The notes: generated from the letters alone by a model not told the origin. A stretch of DNA of 64,000 bases from Streptomyces canus (GCF_001514145.1 NZ_KQ948658.1:309687-373686); one strand, 5' to 3'; positions 18,125 to 28,617 are shown, counted from the stretch's first letter. Made by a program: numbers and translations.

Positions 18125-18780
18125 CCGCTCCCGCCGACCGGAAGGGCCGGGGCCGTCGCGTCATCCTGTGGCGGCACGGCCAGACCGCCTGGAACGTGGA
18201 GCGCCGCTTCCAGGGCACCACCGACGTCGAGCTCACCGAGACCGGTGTCGGCCAGGCCCGCAGGGCCGCCCGGCTGCTGGCCTCCCTCCAGCCCGACGCC
18301 ATCGTCGCCTCCGACCTCCAGCGGGCCGCGAACACCGCGGCCGAGCTCGCCGCGCTCACCGGCCTGGAGGTGGCCCACGACGAGGGCCTGCGCGAGACCT
18401 ACGCGGGCGTCTGGCAGGGACTGACGCACGAGGAGATCATCGCCCGGCACGGCGAGGAGTACGCCGCGTGGAAGCGCGGTGAGCCGGTCCGCCGCGGCGG
18501 CGGCGAACTGGAGACCGAGGTCGCCGACCGCGCCGCTCCCGTCGTGCTCCGGCACGCCGAGAAGCTCCCCGAGGACGGCACCCTTGTCGTGGTCAGCCAC
18601 GGCGGCACGATCCGCACCACCATCGGCCGGCTGCTCGGTCTGGACTCCCGGCACTGGGAGAGCCTCGGCGGCCTCTCCAACTGCTGCTGGTCCGTCCTCG
18701 GCCAGGGCGCCCGCGGCTGGCGCCTCATGGAGCACAATGCCGGCACCCTCCCGGAGCCGGTGCTCGGCGACGACGACTGA
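18121..18780 (+). CDS. Histidine phosphatase family (phosphoglycerate mutase-like) protein
   Basis: This 219-residue protein begins its domain with LWRHGQTAWNVERRFQG, the RHG phosphohistidine motif, and has the second catalytic histidine in VVVSHGGTIRTTI. It is therefore a cofactor-independent-looking member of the broad branch (phosphatase rather than glycolytic mutase), and its substrate is unknown. It starts inside the rsfS stop codon and so is co-translated with rsfS, an arrangement common in Streptomyces. A tRNA-Ala gene follows. Confidence 0.9.
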   Translation: MTAPADRKGRGRRVILWRHGQTAWNVERRFQGTTDVELTETGVGQARRAARLLASLQPDAIVASDLQRAANTAAELAALTGLEVAHDEGLRETYAGVWQGLTHEEIIARHGEEYAAWKRGEPVRRGGGELETEVADRAAPVVLRHAEKLPEDGTLVVVSHGGTIRTTIGRLLGLDSRHWESLGGLSNCCWSVLGQGARGWRLMEHNAGTLPEPVLGDDD

Positions 18781-18796
18781 GGGCTCCGGAGCGGAT

Positions 18797-18825
18797 TTCA
18801 CTTCCGGCAGGTCGCAGGCTAAAGT
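18797..18825 (+). promoter_or_regulatory. Promoter of the first tRNA-Ala gene
   Basis: TTCACT (18797-18802) and TAAAGT (18820-18825) are separated by 17 bases, a good match to the vegetative sigma factor consensus. Transcription would begin about 30 bases before the tRNA at 18861. Confidence 0.6.
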
Positions 18826-18860
18826 TCTTCTTGTTCGCCCGCCGAGCGGGAAGAACACAA

Positions 18861-18933
18861 GGGGCTATAGCTCAGTTGGTAGAGCGCCTGCATGGCATGC
18901 AGGAGGTCAGGAGTTCAATTCTCCTTAGCTCCA
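18861..18933 (+). tRNA. tRNA-Ala(GGC)
   Basis: This 73-base cloverleaf has acceptor stem GGGGCTA with TAGCTCC (one G-T pair) and discriminator A at 18933. The anticodon GGC at 18894-18896 sits in loop ATGGCAT between CCTGC and GCAGG arms, and the T arm is AGGAG-TTCAATT-CTCCT. The CCA end is not encoded. It differs from the copy at 22010 at tRNA positions 26, 44 and 59 only. Confidence 0.95.
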
Positions 18934-18979
18934 CAGATCGACACTCTGTTGAGTTGTCAAAGATCGGTGATCATCAGGG

Positions 18980-19003
18980 TCCCGTCTCCTTCAGGAGGCG
19001 GGA
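18980..19003 (+). terminator. Terminator of the first tRNA-Ala, overlapping the XRE gene end
   Basis: A 10-bp stem (arms 18980-18989 and 18994-19003, one G-T pair) with loop TTCA is followed by TTTTCTG. It is correctly placed to end the tRNA transcript. Its right arm lies inside the last codons of the opposite-strand regulator gene, which ends at 18991. Confidence 0.75.
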
Positions 19004-19839
19004 TTTTCTGTGTGCTCCCGCAGCCGCGCCGTTTTCTGCCGGGTCTCCTCGTCCTCCGGTGTGTAGACCACGATCCGGCACTCAGGCATCCCGTCGATCG
19101 AGAGCGACTGAGACGTCATCCGCAGTTCGCCCACCGCCTTGTGACGGAACGTCTTGACGCGTGGCCCCGGTTGCACCACCTCTCCGCTCTCCCACAGTTC
19201 GGCGAAGTACGGGCTGGCCGCCGCCAGCCCGGCTATGAAGCGCTCCCAGGCCGGCTCGCCCACATGTCTGCCGTACGAGGACCGCAGCGTCGCCACCATG
19301 ACGGGCAGCTCGCGCTCCCGGTGCATCAGCGGACATGCCCGCTCGGAGACCGTGAACAGCGTCCACAGCGCGTTCGCCACCCCGATGTCGACGATCTCGG
19401 GGATCAGGAACAGGTCCCGGTAGCCCGGATTGGTGGCCAGGATGTCGTAGCGCGAGTTGTAGACGACCGCCGGGAGCGGGGCGAGGGCGTCGATGATGCC
19501 CTGCACCTCCGGGCCCGTCGACCGCGTCAGGCCCTCCGGGTCCGGGGCGAACGGCACCTGCGCCAGGCGGTACAGATGCTCCCGCTCCGGAGGGTCGAGC
19601 CGGAGCGTGCGGGCCACGGCGTCCAGGACCTGCGCGGACGCGTTGATCGGCCGGCCCTGCTCCAGCCACGTGTACCAGGTCACACCGACGCCGGAGAGCT
19701 GGGCGACCTCCTCGCGGCGCAGTCCCGGGGTGCGGCGCCTGAGTCCCGGCGGCATGCCCACGTCGGCCGGAGTCACCCGGGCCCGCCTGCTGCGCAGGAA
19801 CGTGGCCAGCTCGGGCCGTCGTCGCTGTGTCGTCCTCAT
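18991..19839 (-). CDS. XRE-type helix-turn-helix regulator with MmyB-like ligand domain
   Basis: This 282-residue protein has an N-terminal helix-turn-helix (about residues 10-70, containing GLRREEVAQLSGVGVTWYTWLEQGR). A large C-terminal domain of the MmyB-like ligand-binding type follows, with PAVVYNSRYDILATNPGYRDLF and FRHKAVGELRM. This combination is very common in Streptomyces and usually controls a divergent neighbour. ATG 19839 is preceded by GAGGGGGA. It faces away from an MFS exporter across a 120-bp spacer that contains inverted repeats, so it is probably the exporter's regulator. The inducing ligand is unknown. Confidence 0.9.
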   Translation of the reverse strand: MRTTQRRRPELATFLRSRRARVTPADVGMPPGLRRRTPGLRREEVAQLSGVGVTWYTWLEQGRPINASAQVLDAVARTLRLDPPEREHLYRLAQVPFAPDPEGLTRSTGPEVQGIIDALAPLPAVVYNSRYDILATNPGYRDLFLIPEIVDIGVANALWTLFTVSERACPLMHRERELPVMVATLRSSYGRHVGEPAWERFIAGLAAASPYFAELWESGEVVQPGPRVKTFRHKAVGELRMTSQSLSIDGMPECRIVVYTPEDEETRQKTARLREHTENPAS

Positions 19840-19887
19840 CGTCACGTCCCCCTCGTCACGACCATCCTCGGTGCCGCACCCAGCGCT

Positions 19888-19910
19888 TGCCAGGTGCTGG
19901 CAGTACCAGC
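19888..19910. promoter_or_regulatory. Candidate operator between the XRE regulator and the MFS gene
   Basis: Two overlapping inverted repeats lie here: TGCCAG-GTG-CTGGCA (19888-19902) and GCTGG-CAGTA-CCAGC (19896-19910). They lie in the 120-bp divergent spacer, as expected for an autoregulated operator. The assignment is inference. Confidence 0.45.
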
Positions 19911-19959
19911 ATCGGCGGGCTCTCGGCACCCTTACCGGGATGTCCTCAGGCTCGACGGC

Positions 19960-21432
19960 ATGACGACAACGCCCCGGACGGGACCGGATCCCGCACCCGT
20001 TTTCCCCTCTGCCAAAAGTGAAGCACCCGCCACTGACAACCGGCCCCGGCCGCTGCTCGCGCTTGTGCTCGCCGCCCAGTTCATGGCGCTGCTCGACGTG
20101 TTCATCGTGAACGTCGCGGCCCCGACGATCGGCACGGAACTGCACGCCTCCGGCGCCCAACTCCAGCTGGTCGTCGCGGGATACGCCATCACGTACTCGG
20201 TGCTGCTGATCACCGGCGCCCGGCTCGGCGAACGGTTCGGGCACGGCCGCGTCCACCTCGCCGGGCTCGCCCTGTTCACGGCGGCTTCGCTCGCGTGCGG
20301 GCTGGCGCAGGGAGCCACCGCACTGATCGTCTTCCGGCTGGTGCAGGGCGCCGGTTCGGCGGTGATGATCCCGCAGGTGCTCAGCCTGATCCAGCGCAAC
20401 TTCACCGGCGAGGCCCGGATGAAGGCGCTCGGCGTGTACTCGGCGGTCCTCGCGGTCGGCGCCGCCGCCGGGCAGGTCGTCGGTGGAGTCCTGGTCAGCG
20501 CCGACCTGTTCGGCACGGGCTGGCGGCCGGTGTTCCTCGTGAACGTGCCGGTGGGTCTGGTCCTGCTCGCCGTAGGCACGCGTGTCCTGTTGCCCGGGGA
20601 CCGTCCGACGCCCCGGGACCGGGCGCGCGGCCTCGACCTGCCCGGCCTGGTCCTGCTCGGCGCGGCCGTGTCGCTGTGCACGGTGCCGCTGGTGCTCGGG
20701 CAGGAGGAGGACTGGCCGCTGTGGTCCTGGCTGTCGCTGGCCGTCGCCGCGATCCTGTTCACCGTTTTCTGCGGCTACGAGTCCCGGCTGGCGCGGCGCG
20801 GCGGTGCCCCGCTGATCACACCGAGCGTGCTGCGCCATCCCGGCATGGGCCTCGCCGTCTTCCGGATCATGGCGGTCATGGCCGTCAACGGCGGCTTCCT
20901 CTTCGTGCTCACCCTGTACGTGCAGGGCGGCCTCGGCTACAGCGCGCTGCGGGCCGGACTCTCCTTCGCGCCGACCGCGGTGATCTTCGGCATCGTCGGA
21001 CTGACCTGGCGCGCCTGGCCGGCCTCCTGGCAGCGGCTGTTGACGCCCGCCGGGTTCGTGATCACCGTGCTGGCCTCGCTGGGCGTGGGCCTGGCGCTCA
21101 AGGACGGTGGCGACGGCGGTGTCGCGCTGTACGCGGCGTACGCCGGCGTGGGCGTGGGGCTCGCGCTTGCCTTCAGCCCCACACTCACCGGGGCCCTGGC
21201 CACGGTGCCGCCCCTGCACGCGGCGGACGCCAGCGGTCTGCTCGCCACGGTCACCCAGCTCGGCCAGCTGATCGGTGTCGCGGGCTTCGGCACACTGTTC
21301 TTGAACCGACTTGAGTCACTCGGCCCCTCTGAGGCGTATACCTCTGCGGAGGCGCTTTGGGCGTGCATGTTCGCGCTGGCCGGGACCGCCGCGGTGGGCG
21401 CCGTGTCCGGACTGGTACTCAGGCGTCGCTGA
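19960..21432 (+). CDS. MFS transporter, DHA2-type drug efflux family
   Basis: This 490-residue integral membrane protein has about 12-14 membrane segments. Family markers include LDVFIVNVAAPTIG in the first helix, GARLGERFGHGRV in the 2-3 loop, and FRLVQGAGSAVMIPQVLSLI. These fit proton-coupled exporters of the EmrB/QacA (DHA2) group that expel drugs or secreted metabolites. ATG 19960 is chosen because a nearby upstream ATG (19940) runs into a stop. It is divergent from the XRE regulator and lies between the two tRNA-Ala genes. The substrate is not predictable. Confidence 0.92.
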   Translation: MTTTPRTGPDPAPVFPSAKSEAPATDNRPRPLLALVLAAQFMALLDVFIVNVAAPTIGTELHASGAQLQLVVAGYAITYSVLLITGARLGERFGHGRVHLAGLALFTAASLACGLAQGATALIVFRLVQGAGSAVMIPQVLSLIQRNFTGEARMKALGVYSAVLAVGAAAGQVVGGVLVSADLFGTGWRPVFLVNVPVGLVLLAVGTRVLLPGDRPTPRDRARGLDLPGLVLLGAAVSLCTVPLVLGQEEDWPLWSWLSLAVAAILFTVFCGYESRLARRGGAPLITPSVLRHPGMGLAVFRIMAVMAVNGGFLFVLTLYVQGGLGYSALRAGLSFAPTAVIFGIVGLTWRAWPASWQRLLTPAGFVITVLASLGVGLALKDGGDGGVALYAAYAGVGVGLALAFSPTLTGALATVPPLHAADASGLLATVTQLGQLIGVAGFGTLFLNRLESLGPSEAYTSAEALWACMFALAGTAAVGAVSGLVLRRR

Positions 21433-21501
21433 CCGTATTGGTCCGGCCGTGGCAGAATCAAACGGCCGGAAGGGGGCGCGGCCCGACGGGAGGGAGTAGT
21501 G

Positions 21502-21675
21502 ATGCCTGCGAGCATCATCGTGGAGGTCGGCCACCTCCGCGAAGCGGCGTCGACAAGGGACACGACGGTCCGCCTCATCTGCCCTTCCTGCGGTTCTGTC
21601 CATGTCGCCCAGGTACTCGGTGACAACGGCGGGATCTCCTACGTGTGCACGGCCTGCGGCCACAGCTGGAGCTGA
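21502..21675 (+). CDS. Small zinc-ribbon-like protein (57 residues)
   Basis: This short protein has two CxxC pairs, CPSC (residues 27-30) and CTAC (about 49-52), spaced like a zinc ribbon. The ATG at 21502 (or the GTG immediately before it) is preceded by GGGAGGGAG at 21488-21496. Its stop lies three bases before the next small gene, indicating translational coupling. Function is unknown; RNA, DNA or protein binding is possible for such ribbons. Confidence 0.75.
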   Translation: MPASIIVEVGHLREAASTRDTTVRLICPSCGSVHVAQVLGDNGGISYVCTACGHSWS

Positions 21676-21678
21676 CGG

Positions 21679-21912
21679 ATGGGTGCACACAGGCGAAAGT
21701 GCGACTGGTGCGGCAGCGGGACGCCGATCGTGCGGGACATGGAGCCGGTCAATCCCGACTACCAGTACTGGTGCGAGGAGTGCGCGCGGGCGCTGATCAT
21801 AAAAGGCGACCCCATCGAGACGTACCGCGAACTCGAGGGTGAGCCGATCTATGGCCGCCTCCTCGAAGAACACTGCACGCTGAAGCGGTTCTACTCGTTC
21901 GTGACCGCTTGA
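21679..21912 (+). CDS. Small cysteine-rich zinc-ribbon-like protein (77 residues)
   Basis: The product begins MGAHRRKCDWCGSGTPIV and has CDWC (8-11) and CEEC (32-35) pairs likely to bind one zinc, followed by a C-terminal helical part. It starts three bases after the preceding zinc-ribbon gene, so both are expressed together. No function is known. It is separated from the second tRNA-Ala by about 100 bp that holds the tRNA promoter. Confidence 0.75.
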   Translation: MGAHRRKCDWCGSGTPIVRDMEPVNPDYQYWCEECARALIIKGDPIETYRELEGEPIYGRLLEEHCTLKRFYSFVTA

Positions 21913-21941
21913 CGTCGCCCCTCCCGCCCCAGCGAAACGAT

Positions 21942-21970
21942 TTGGTGTTCCACCCGGTGGACCGTGTAAT
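21942..21970 (+). promoter_or_regulatory. Promoter of the second tRNA-Ala gene
   Basis: TTGGTG (21942-21947) and TGTAAT (21965-21970) are separated by 17 bases. The spacer contains a small palindrome TCCACC-C-GGTGGA (21949-21961). The tRNA starts at 22010. Confidence 0.55.
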
Positions 21971-22009
21971 GTTGGCGTCGCCGCCGGGGAGACCCGCGGA
22001 ACACCGCTC

Positions 22010-22082
22010 GGGGCTATAGCTCAGTTGGTAGAGCACCTGCATGGCATGCAGGGGGTCAGGAGTTCAAATCTCCTTAGCTCCA
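22010..22082 (+). tRNA. tRNA-Ala(GGC), second copy
   Basis: This 73-base cloverleaf has the same acceptor, D, anticodon and T stems as the copy at 18861. Anticodon GGC is in loop ATGGCAT, and CCA is not encoded. It differs from the first copy by A26, G44 and A59. A 15-bp hairpin terminator follows immediately. Confidence 0.95.
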
Positions 22083-22087
22083 CAGAA

Positions 22088-22120
22088 AGATCCCGCCGGA
22101 TCATCGATCCGGCGGGATCT
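22088..22120 (+). terminator. Terminator of the second tRNA-Ala
   Basis: A perfect 15-bp stem (arms 22088-22102 and 22106-22120) with a 3-base loop starts five bases after the tRNA. Confidence 0.8.
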
Positions 22121-22153
22121 CGGCGTTTTCAGAGGCAGTTGTGGCCGGACAGC

Positions 22154-22187
22154 CGAAAGGGCCGCCCTCTTCAGGGCGGCCCTTTCG
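22154..22187 (-). terminator. Terminator after the NuoF-like gene
   Basis: A perfect 15-bp stem (arms 22154-22168 and 22173-22187) with loop CTTC lies 10 bases beyond the stop of the minus-strand NuoF-like gene. On the minus strand the left arm ends in TTTCGG. Confidence 0.78.
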
Positions 22188-22197
22188 TGGTGACGGT

Positions 22198-23811
22198 TCA
22201 GCGGCCCAGTGCGCGGCGCCCGCGGCCCTGGGAGAGGACCGGCAGGTTGCGGGAAGGGCCCTTGTCGCGCGCTGTCTCCTCCTCGAGGCGCAGGGCGAGC
22301 GCGGGGCAGCGACGCACCGCGCGTAGCGCCTTCGCCTCGGCGTAGCGCGGTACCTGCGCCTGGGCGACGGTGGGGAAGCCGTCGGCGCCGAGTTCGAAGA
22401 CCTCGGGCAGGATGTCGGCGCACAGACCGTGGCCCCGGCAGAGTGTCCAGTCGACGTAGATCTTCTGACGGCTGGGACCGTTCTCCTCGGCCTCGGCGCC
22501 ACCCGGGATGCCGGTGGGTGTCCTGCCGCCCTCGAAGAGCGGCAGAACGCCCTCCACGGGCCGTCCGCAGCCGTTGCCGAGGACATGGGCGGCCAAGTCG
22601 TCGGTGAACGCCTTGATGGTCGACTCCAGGAACATCGCGGAGCCGTCCGGGTGCGAGCAGGCACCGCGCCGCTTCACGTTCTTGGCGACCTGCTTGAGGG
22701 CCTCCAGAGCGGCAGGGCCGCCGCCGTTGAGGATGTCCTCCATGCCGCGCGCGGCGGCCGGCAGACCGAGATAGCAGGGGCCGCACTGGCCCGCGCTCTC
22801 CTCGGCCAGCCACTGCGCCACGCGCAGCGACTCACCCAGTGGGCAGGTCTCCTGAGTGATCGGCAGGATCGCGCCGGCGCCGAGCGCGCCGCCCACGGCG
22901 TCCAGGGAGTTGCGGGAGACGATCGCCTCGTTGACCGTGGCCGCGTCGATCCACTTGCCGTGGTAGCCGCCGGTCAGCACGCCCTGCGGGACCGGCGGGG
23001 CGCCGGCCAACTGCAGGACGTAGCGCAGCGGTACGCCCGTGGGGACCTCGATCACCATCGGGCGGGCGACGGCGCCGGAGACCGTGAGCATGACGGTGCC
23101 CGGCTCGTCGTACAGCCCGGTGTTGCCGTAGCGCTCCGGGCCGATGCGGGCGGCGATCGCGAGCTGCGCGAAGGTCTCGGCGTTGGACAGCAGGGTCGGC
23201 GCCCCGCCGACGCCGCTCTGGGAGGCGCTGATCTTGCGACCGGGCGGGATGGCCGGGCCGCCGTCGATGGAACGGATCAGCGAGGCCGCCGCTCCGGTGA
23301 CCATACGGACGGGATTGCGCTGCACGCGTGCGCGTAGAGCCGATCTGCGGCCGTTGCTGAGACCGCGTTCGGCGAGGGCGGCCTCCATGGACCGCTGGGT
23401 GGACTCCCGGGTGACCCCCACCACGAGCGTGCGGGCACCCAGGGCTTCGGCGGCCAGGAGGGCGCCGTCCAGGATGAGGTGCGGGGCACGGTTGATGAGC
23501 ACCGTGTCCTTGCGGCAGGCCGGTTCGTCCTCGCTGCCGTTGACGACGACGACCGGGCGGACGCCGCGCTTGATCGCTGCCTCGGCGACTGAGCGCAGCT
23601 TCTTGTGGAAGGGGAAGCCGGCGCCGCCGCGCCCCTTCAGGTTGATGGCTTCGGAGAGCTTCGCGAGCTGCTCCCCGCCCATGGGTTCGAGCGGCCCGTG
23701 CACCTTCAGGTGCATGGGCAGGTCAAGTCGTTCGACAAGGTCGAAACCCGACGTGAGCTGAGGAAGGCCGACCACGCGGACTTCTGGTACGTCGGGCAGG
23801 GCCTCGTTCAC
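22198..23811 (-). CDS. NuoF-like NADH dehydrogenase subunit fused to a C-terminal [3Fe-4S]-type ferredoxin
   Basis: This 537-residue protein has a NuoF/diaphorase-like core. The FMN/NADH glycine-rich motif GRGGAGFP is at 60-67, with the SEDEPACRKD region near 93-102, an SLBB-like region near 240-290, and an iron-sulfur site with C343, C346 and C385. The C-terminus adds a ferredoxin domain with Cx5C (C458, C464) and CP (C502), typical of small actinobacterial [3Fe-4S] ferredoxins. It is not part of a nuo operon. It overlaps by four bases the upstream gene for a heme-binding membrane protein, so it probably passes electrons between NAD(P)H, its clusters and that membrane partner. Direction and physiological acceptor are unknown. 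Confidence 0.85.
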   Translation of the reverse strand: MNEALPDVPEVRVVGLPQLTSGFDLVERLDLPMHLKVHGPLEPMGGEQLAKLSEAINLKGRGGAGFPFHKKLRSVAEAAIKRGVRPVVVVNGSEDEPACRKDTVLINRAPHLILDGALLAAEALGARTLVVGVTRESTQRSMEAALAERGLSNGRRSALRARVQRNPVRMVTGAAASLIRSIDGGPAIPPGRKISASQSGVGGAPTLLSNAETFAQLAIAARIGPERYGNTGLYDEPGTVMLTVSGAVARPMVIEVPTGVPLRYVLQLAGAPPVPQGVLTGGYHGKWIDAATVNEAIVSRNSLDAVGGALGAGAILPITQETCPLGESLRVAQWLAEESAGQCGPCYLGLPAAARGMEDILNGGGPAALEALKQVAKNVKRRGACSHPDGSAMFLESTIKAFTDDLAAHVLGNGCGRPVEGVLPLFEGGRTPTGIPGGAEAEENGPSRQKIYVDWTLCRGHGLCADILPEVFELGADGFPTVAQAQVPRYAEAKALRAVRRCPALALRLEEETARDKGPSRNLPVLSQGRGRRALGR

Positions 23812-25142
23812 CTATAGCCTCCGGAAGGCGTGTTCCAAGGTTCGCCCGAGCCCGGTGTGTCGAAGTCGTACGACTGACCGGGCGTTGTATCCGTGGCGGG
23901 ACCGCTGTTGTACGTGTCATTCGGGTTGTACGTGCCGTAAAGGGTGTTCGTCTCACCTGTGTCGCGCACATCACCTGAGAGATAGCTGGCCGTGCCCGAA
24001 TTACCGTCATAGGTCGGGATGTTGTACCCCGTGTCCTGGAGCGGGTCGTAGGCGGAGGGGGGCGCTTCGCCGACCGGTGGCGGGGACGGGACCGGCCAGC
24101 TGCCGGAGGTGCTGCCGCCGCTGTCCATGCGCGCGATGGGGTCGGTGGCGGCCTGCATGTCCATCGGCATGTCCATGCGCGCGGTCTGGCCGGTGTCGAA
24201 GGGCTGCTGTGCGTTGGGTGACACGGCGCGATAGGCGGCGGCGAATCCGCTGCCCGCGGGCTCCGGGGCCGGTGGGGCCTGGTAGAGGGGCATACCGCCG
24301 GTCTGCTGGGTCAGGCCCTCGTAGCCGGGCAGGGCGGACTCAGAACGCCGGCCGGCGGACTCGGCGGGCCGGCGGCTCTCGCGTCCCGGTGCGGCGGTTT
24401 CCGCGGCCCGCCTGGCGCGGCTGGCCTCCAGTTCCTCGCGGCCCGGCCGCTCCTCGGTGCCGAGGAGCATGGCGATCCGGTCGGTGACCTTGCGCTTGAA
24501 GGGGCGGGGTGCCGAGCGCAGGGCGAGGGCCGCGATGACACCGAGGACGCAGAGCGCGTACATGTACGTGAAGATCGGGGCCTTCACCGCGCGCCCCGCG
24601 TACAGGCCGTGGATCAGCCCGGCGCACCAGGCCGGGTAGGCCAGCATGTGCATCGCCCGCCACCGTGCCGCGACCGGCGCCGGGGACGCGAACCGGTTGC
24701 GCAGGGCGCCGGTGATGCCGACGAAGATCATGAGCTGGCCGGCCAGGGTGCCGAGACCTATGAGGCCGCCGCTGCTGCTGAAGCCGAGCCCGAACGGGAT
24801 GAACGCGGCGATCCAGGTGGTGTGGTCGAGGGTCAGTTTGATCCCGATGTGCAACAGAAGGAACGCGATCGAGCCCACGGCGGTGATCCGGTGGATCCCC
24901 TGCGCGACGATCCGCTGCCGGGTGTTGAGGATCAGCCGGTCCTGTGCGACGAGCCCCCAGATCACGGAGCAGGTGAGGAGGACGAGCGTCACCACGCCCG
25001 CTCCGAAGTTGAGGAAGTCCTGGAGCCAGACACCTCCGTACACCACGACCAGAGGGATGGCCAGCAGAAAGACGGCCGTCGCCACCCCGTAGGCCGACCG
25101 GCCGGTCCTGGGGAGCGTGCTGCTAGTACTACGAGGGTTCAT
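23808..25142 (-). CDS. Ferric reductase/cytochrome b-like transmembrane protein
   Basis: This 444-residue protein has about six membrane segments in its first 225 residues. Histidines in HRITAVGSIAFLLLHIGIKL and RAMHMLAYPAWCAGLIHGL are suited to bind b-type heme, as in ferric reductase-like membrane domains. The C-terminal half is Pro/Gly/Tyr-rich and probably disordered. ATG 25142 is chosen (GGAG 8 bases upstream) over an ATG 20 codons earlier. Its stop overlaps the NuoF-like start by four bases, so the two are translationally coupled. They likely form one electron-transfer unit at the membrane; this is inference from gene coupling. Confidence 0.83.
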   Translation of the reverse strand: MNPRSTSSTLPRTGRSAYGVATAVFLLAIPLVVVYGGVWLQDFLNFGAGVVTLVLLTCSVIWGLVAQDRLILNTRQRIVAQGIHRITAVGSIAFLLLHIGIKLTLDHTTWIAAFIPFGLGFSSSGGLIGLGTLAGQLMIFVGITGALRNRFASPAPVAARWRAMHMLAYPAWCAGLIHGLYAGRAVKAPIFTYMYALCVLGVIAALALRSAPRPFKRKVTDRIAMLLGTEERPGREELEASRARRAAETAAPGRESRRPAESAGRRSESALPGYEGLTQQTGGMPLYQAPPAPEPAGSGFAAAYRAVSPNAQQPFDTGQTARMDMPMDMQAATDPIARMDSGGSTSGSWPVPSPPPVGEAPPSAYDPLQDTGYNIPTYDGNSGTASYLSGDVRDTGETNTLYGTYNPNDTYNSGPATDTTPGQSYDFDTPGSGEPWNTPSGGYR

Positions 25143-25427
25143 GGGGGCAACTCCGAGCGGTTCGGGAAGGCGGTCCCGCTGCCGCACTCTAAGTGGCGCC
25201 ATACCGATGGGTACGGCATTTGAGTTATTGCGTTGTTATCAAACGACTGCGGGGCCGTTGTGATGTCCCTTAGTAGCTGTTACGCGAAGTAACCATTGGC
25301 CATGACTCAGTTCCAGTGTCGGATCGGACGGTTGCGCTCGACTGCGGCGGCGAGTGCGGCACCCGGTGCCAAAGAGGCATACGTAAGCTCGTCGCGGCTT
25401 GCTCAACGGCTGCGGTACTCTGACGCC
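25143..25427. other. Divergent intergenic region upstream of the leuS leader
   Basis: This spacer between the minus-strand cytochrome gene and the leuS leader contains an 8-bp imperfect inverted repeat (25198-25217) and a perfect GTTAC/GTAAC inverted repeat with 5-base spacer (25279-25293). Both are possible operators. TACTCT at 25416-25421 is a candidate -10 box that would start transcription almost at the leader peptide ATG. I could not assign a matching -35 box. No gene is seen. Confidence 0.45.
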
Positions 25428-25466
25428 ATGCGTGCCGTACGCCTTCTGCTTAGCGAGCCGCGCTGA
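25428..25466 (+). CDS. leuS leader peptide with three consecutive leucine codons
   Basis: The 12-codon frame encodes [12 protein letters not shown] and stops at 25464-25466. Leucine codons CTT, CTG and CTT lie at 25443-25451. It is followed by a nested stem and an intrinsic terminator before leuS, the layout of a classical amino-acid attenuator. Attenuators of this kind were predicted for leuS in some Streptomyces by comparative analysis. Confidence 0.8.
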   Translation: MRAVRLLLSEPR

Positions 25467-25540
25467 TCAGTCCCGACCACCGGTGAAGACGTGGTCGGAA
25501 TCGGCGCGGCATCCCCTCCTGTGCGAGGGGATTTTTCGTT
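25457..25540 (+). promoter_or_regulatory. leuS transcription attenuator
   Basis: Segment 25457-25467, overlapping the end of the leader peptide, can pair with 25500-25510 and encloses a perfect 8-bp stem (25473-25480 with 25491-25498). Directly after it lies an intrinsic terminator: an 8-bp stem (25511-25518 with 25525-25532), then TTTTCGTTT. Stalling of a ribosome at the leucine codons would disturb the first stem. I do not see an obvious antiterminator that pairs with the terminator arm. Confidence 0.7.
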
Positions 25541-25590
25541 TCCGGACGACACAGCCGCCGGCAGAGACGATCGATGGAGCTTTGAGGACC

Positions 25591-28464
<2,874 letters not shown>

Positions 28465-28517
28465 GGCCCGCCCGGCGTGATCCGCCGGCCAGGACCTCAG
28501 ACCCCTAGGGGCTGTGT

Positions 28518-28560
28518 ACGGGCAGGTTCGGGGTTCCTCCGGAACTCAGGGCCTGCCCGT
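28518..28560 (+). terminator. Terminator after leuS
   Basis: The outer 9-bp stem (28518-28526 with 28552-28560) encloses an inner 5-bp stem (28533-28537 with 28541-28545). It lies about 55 bases beyond the leuS stop. Confidence 0.6.
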
Positions 28561-28617
28561 GGCGTTTACCTTTGAAGAACGGCACGGCGACCGTCGGCCG
28601 GGCGGAGGAGGAGTTTC

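Noticed and set aside
18861..22082. Integrated element with integrase at tRNA-Ala
   Set aside because: No integrase, excisionase or plasmid gene is present between the two tRNAs, so integration is not supported beyond the paired tRNA copies.
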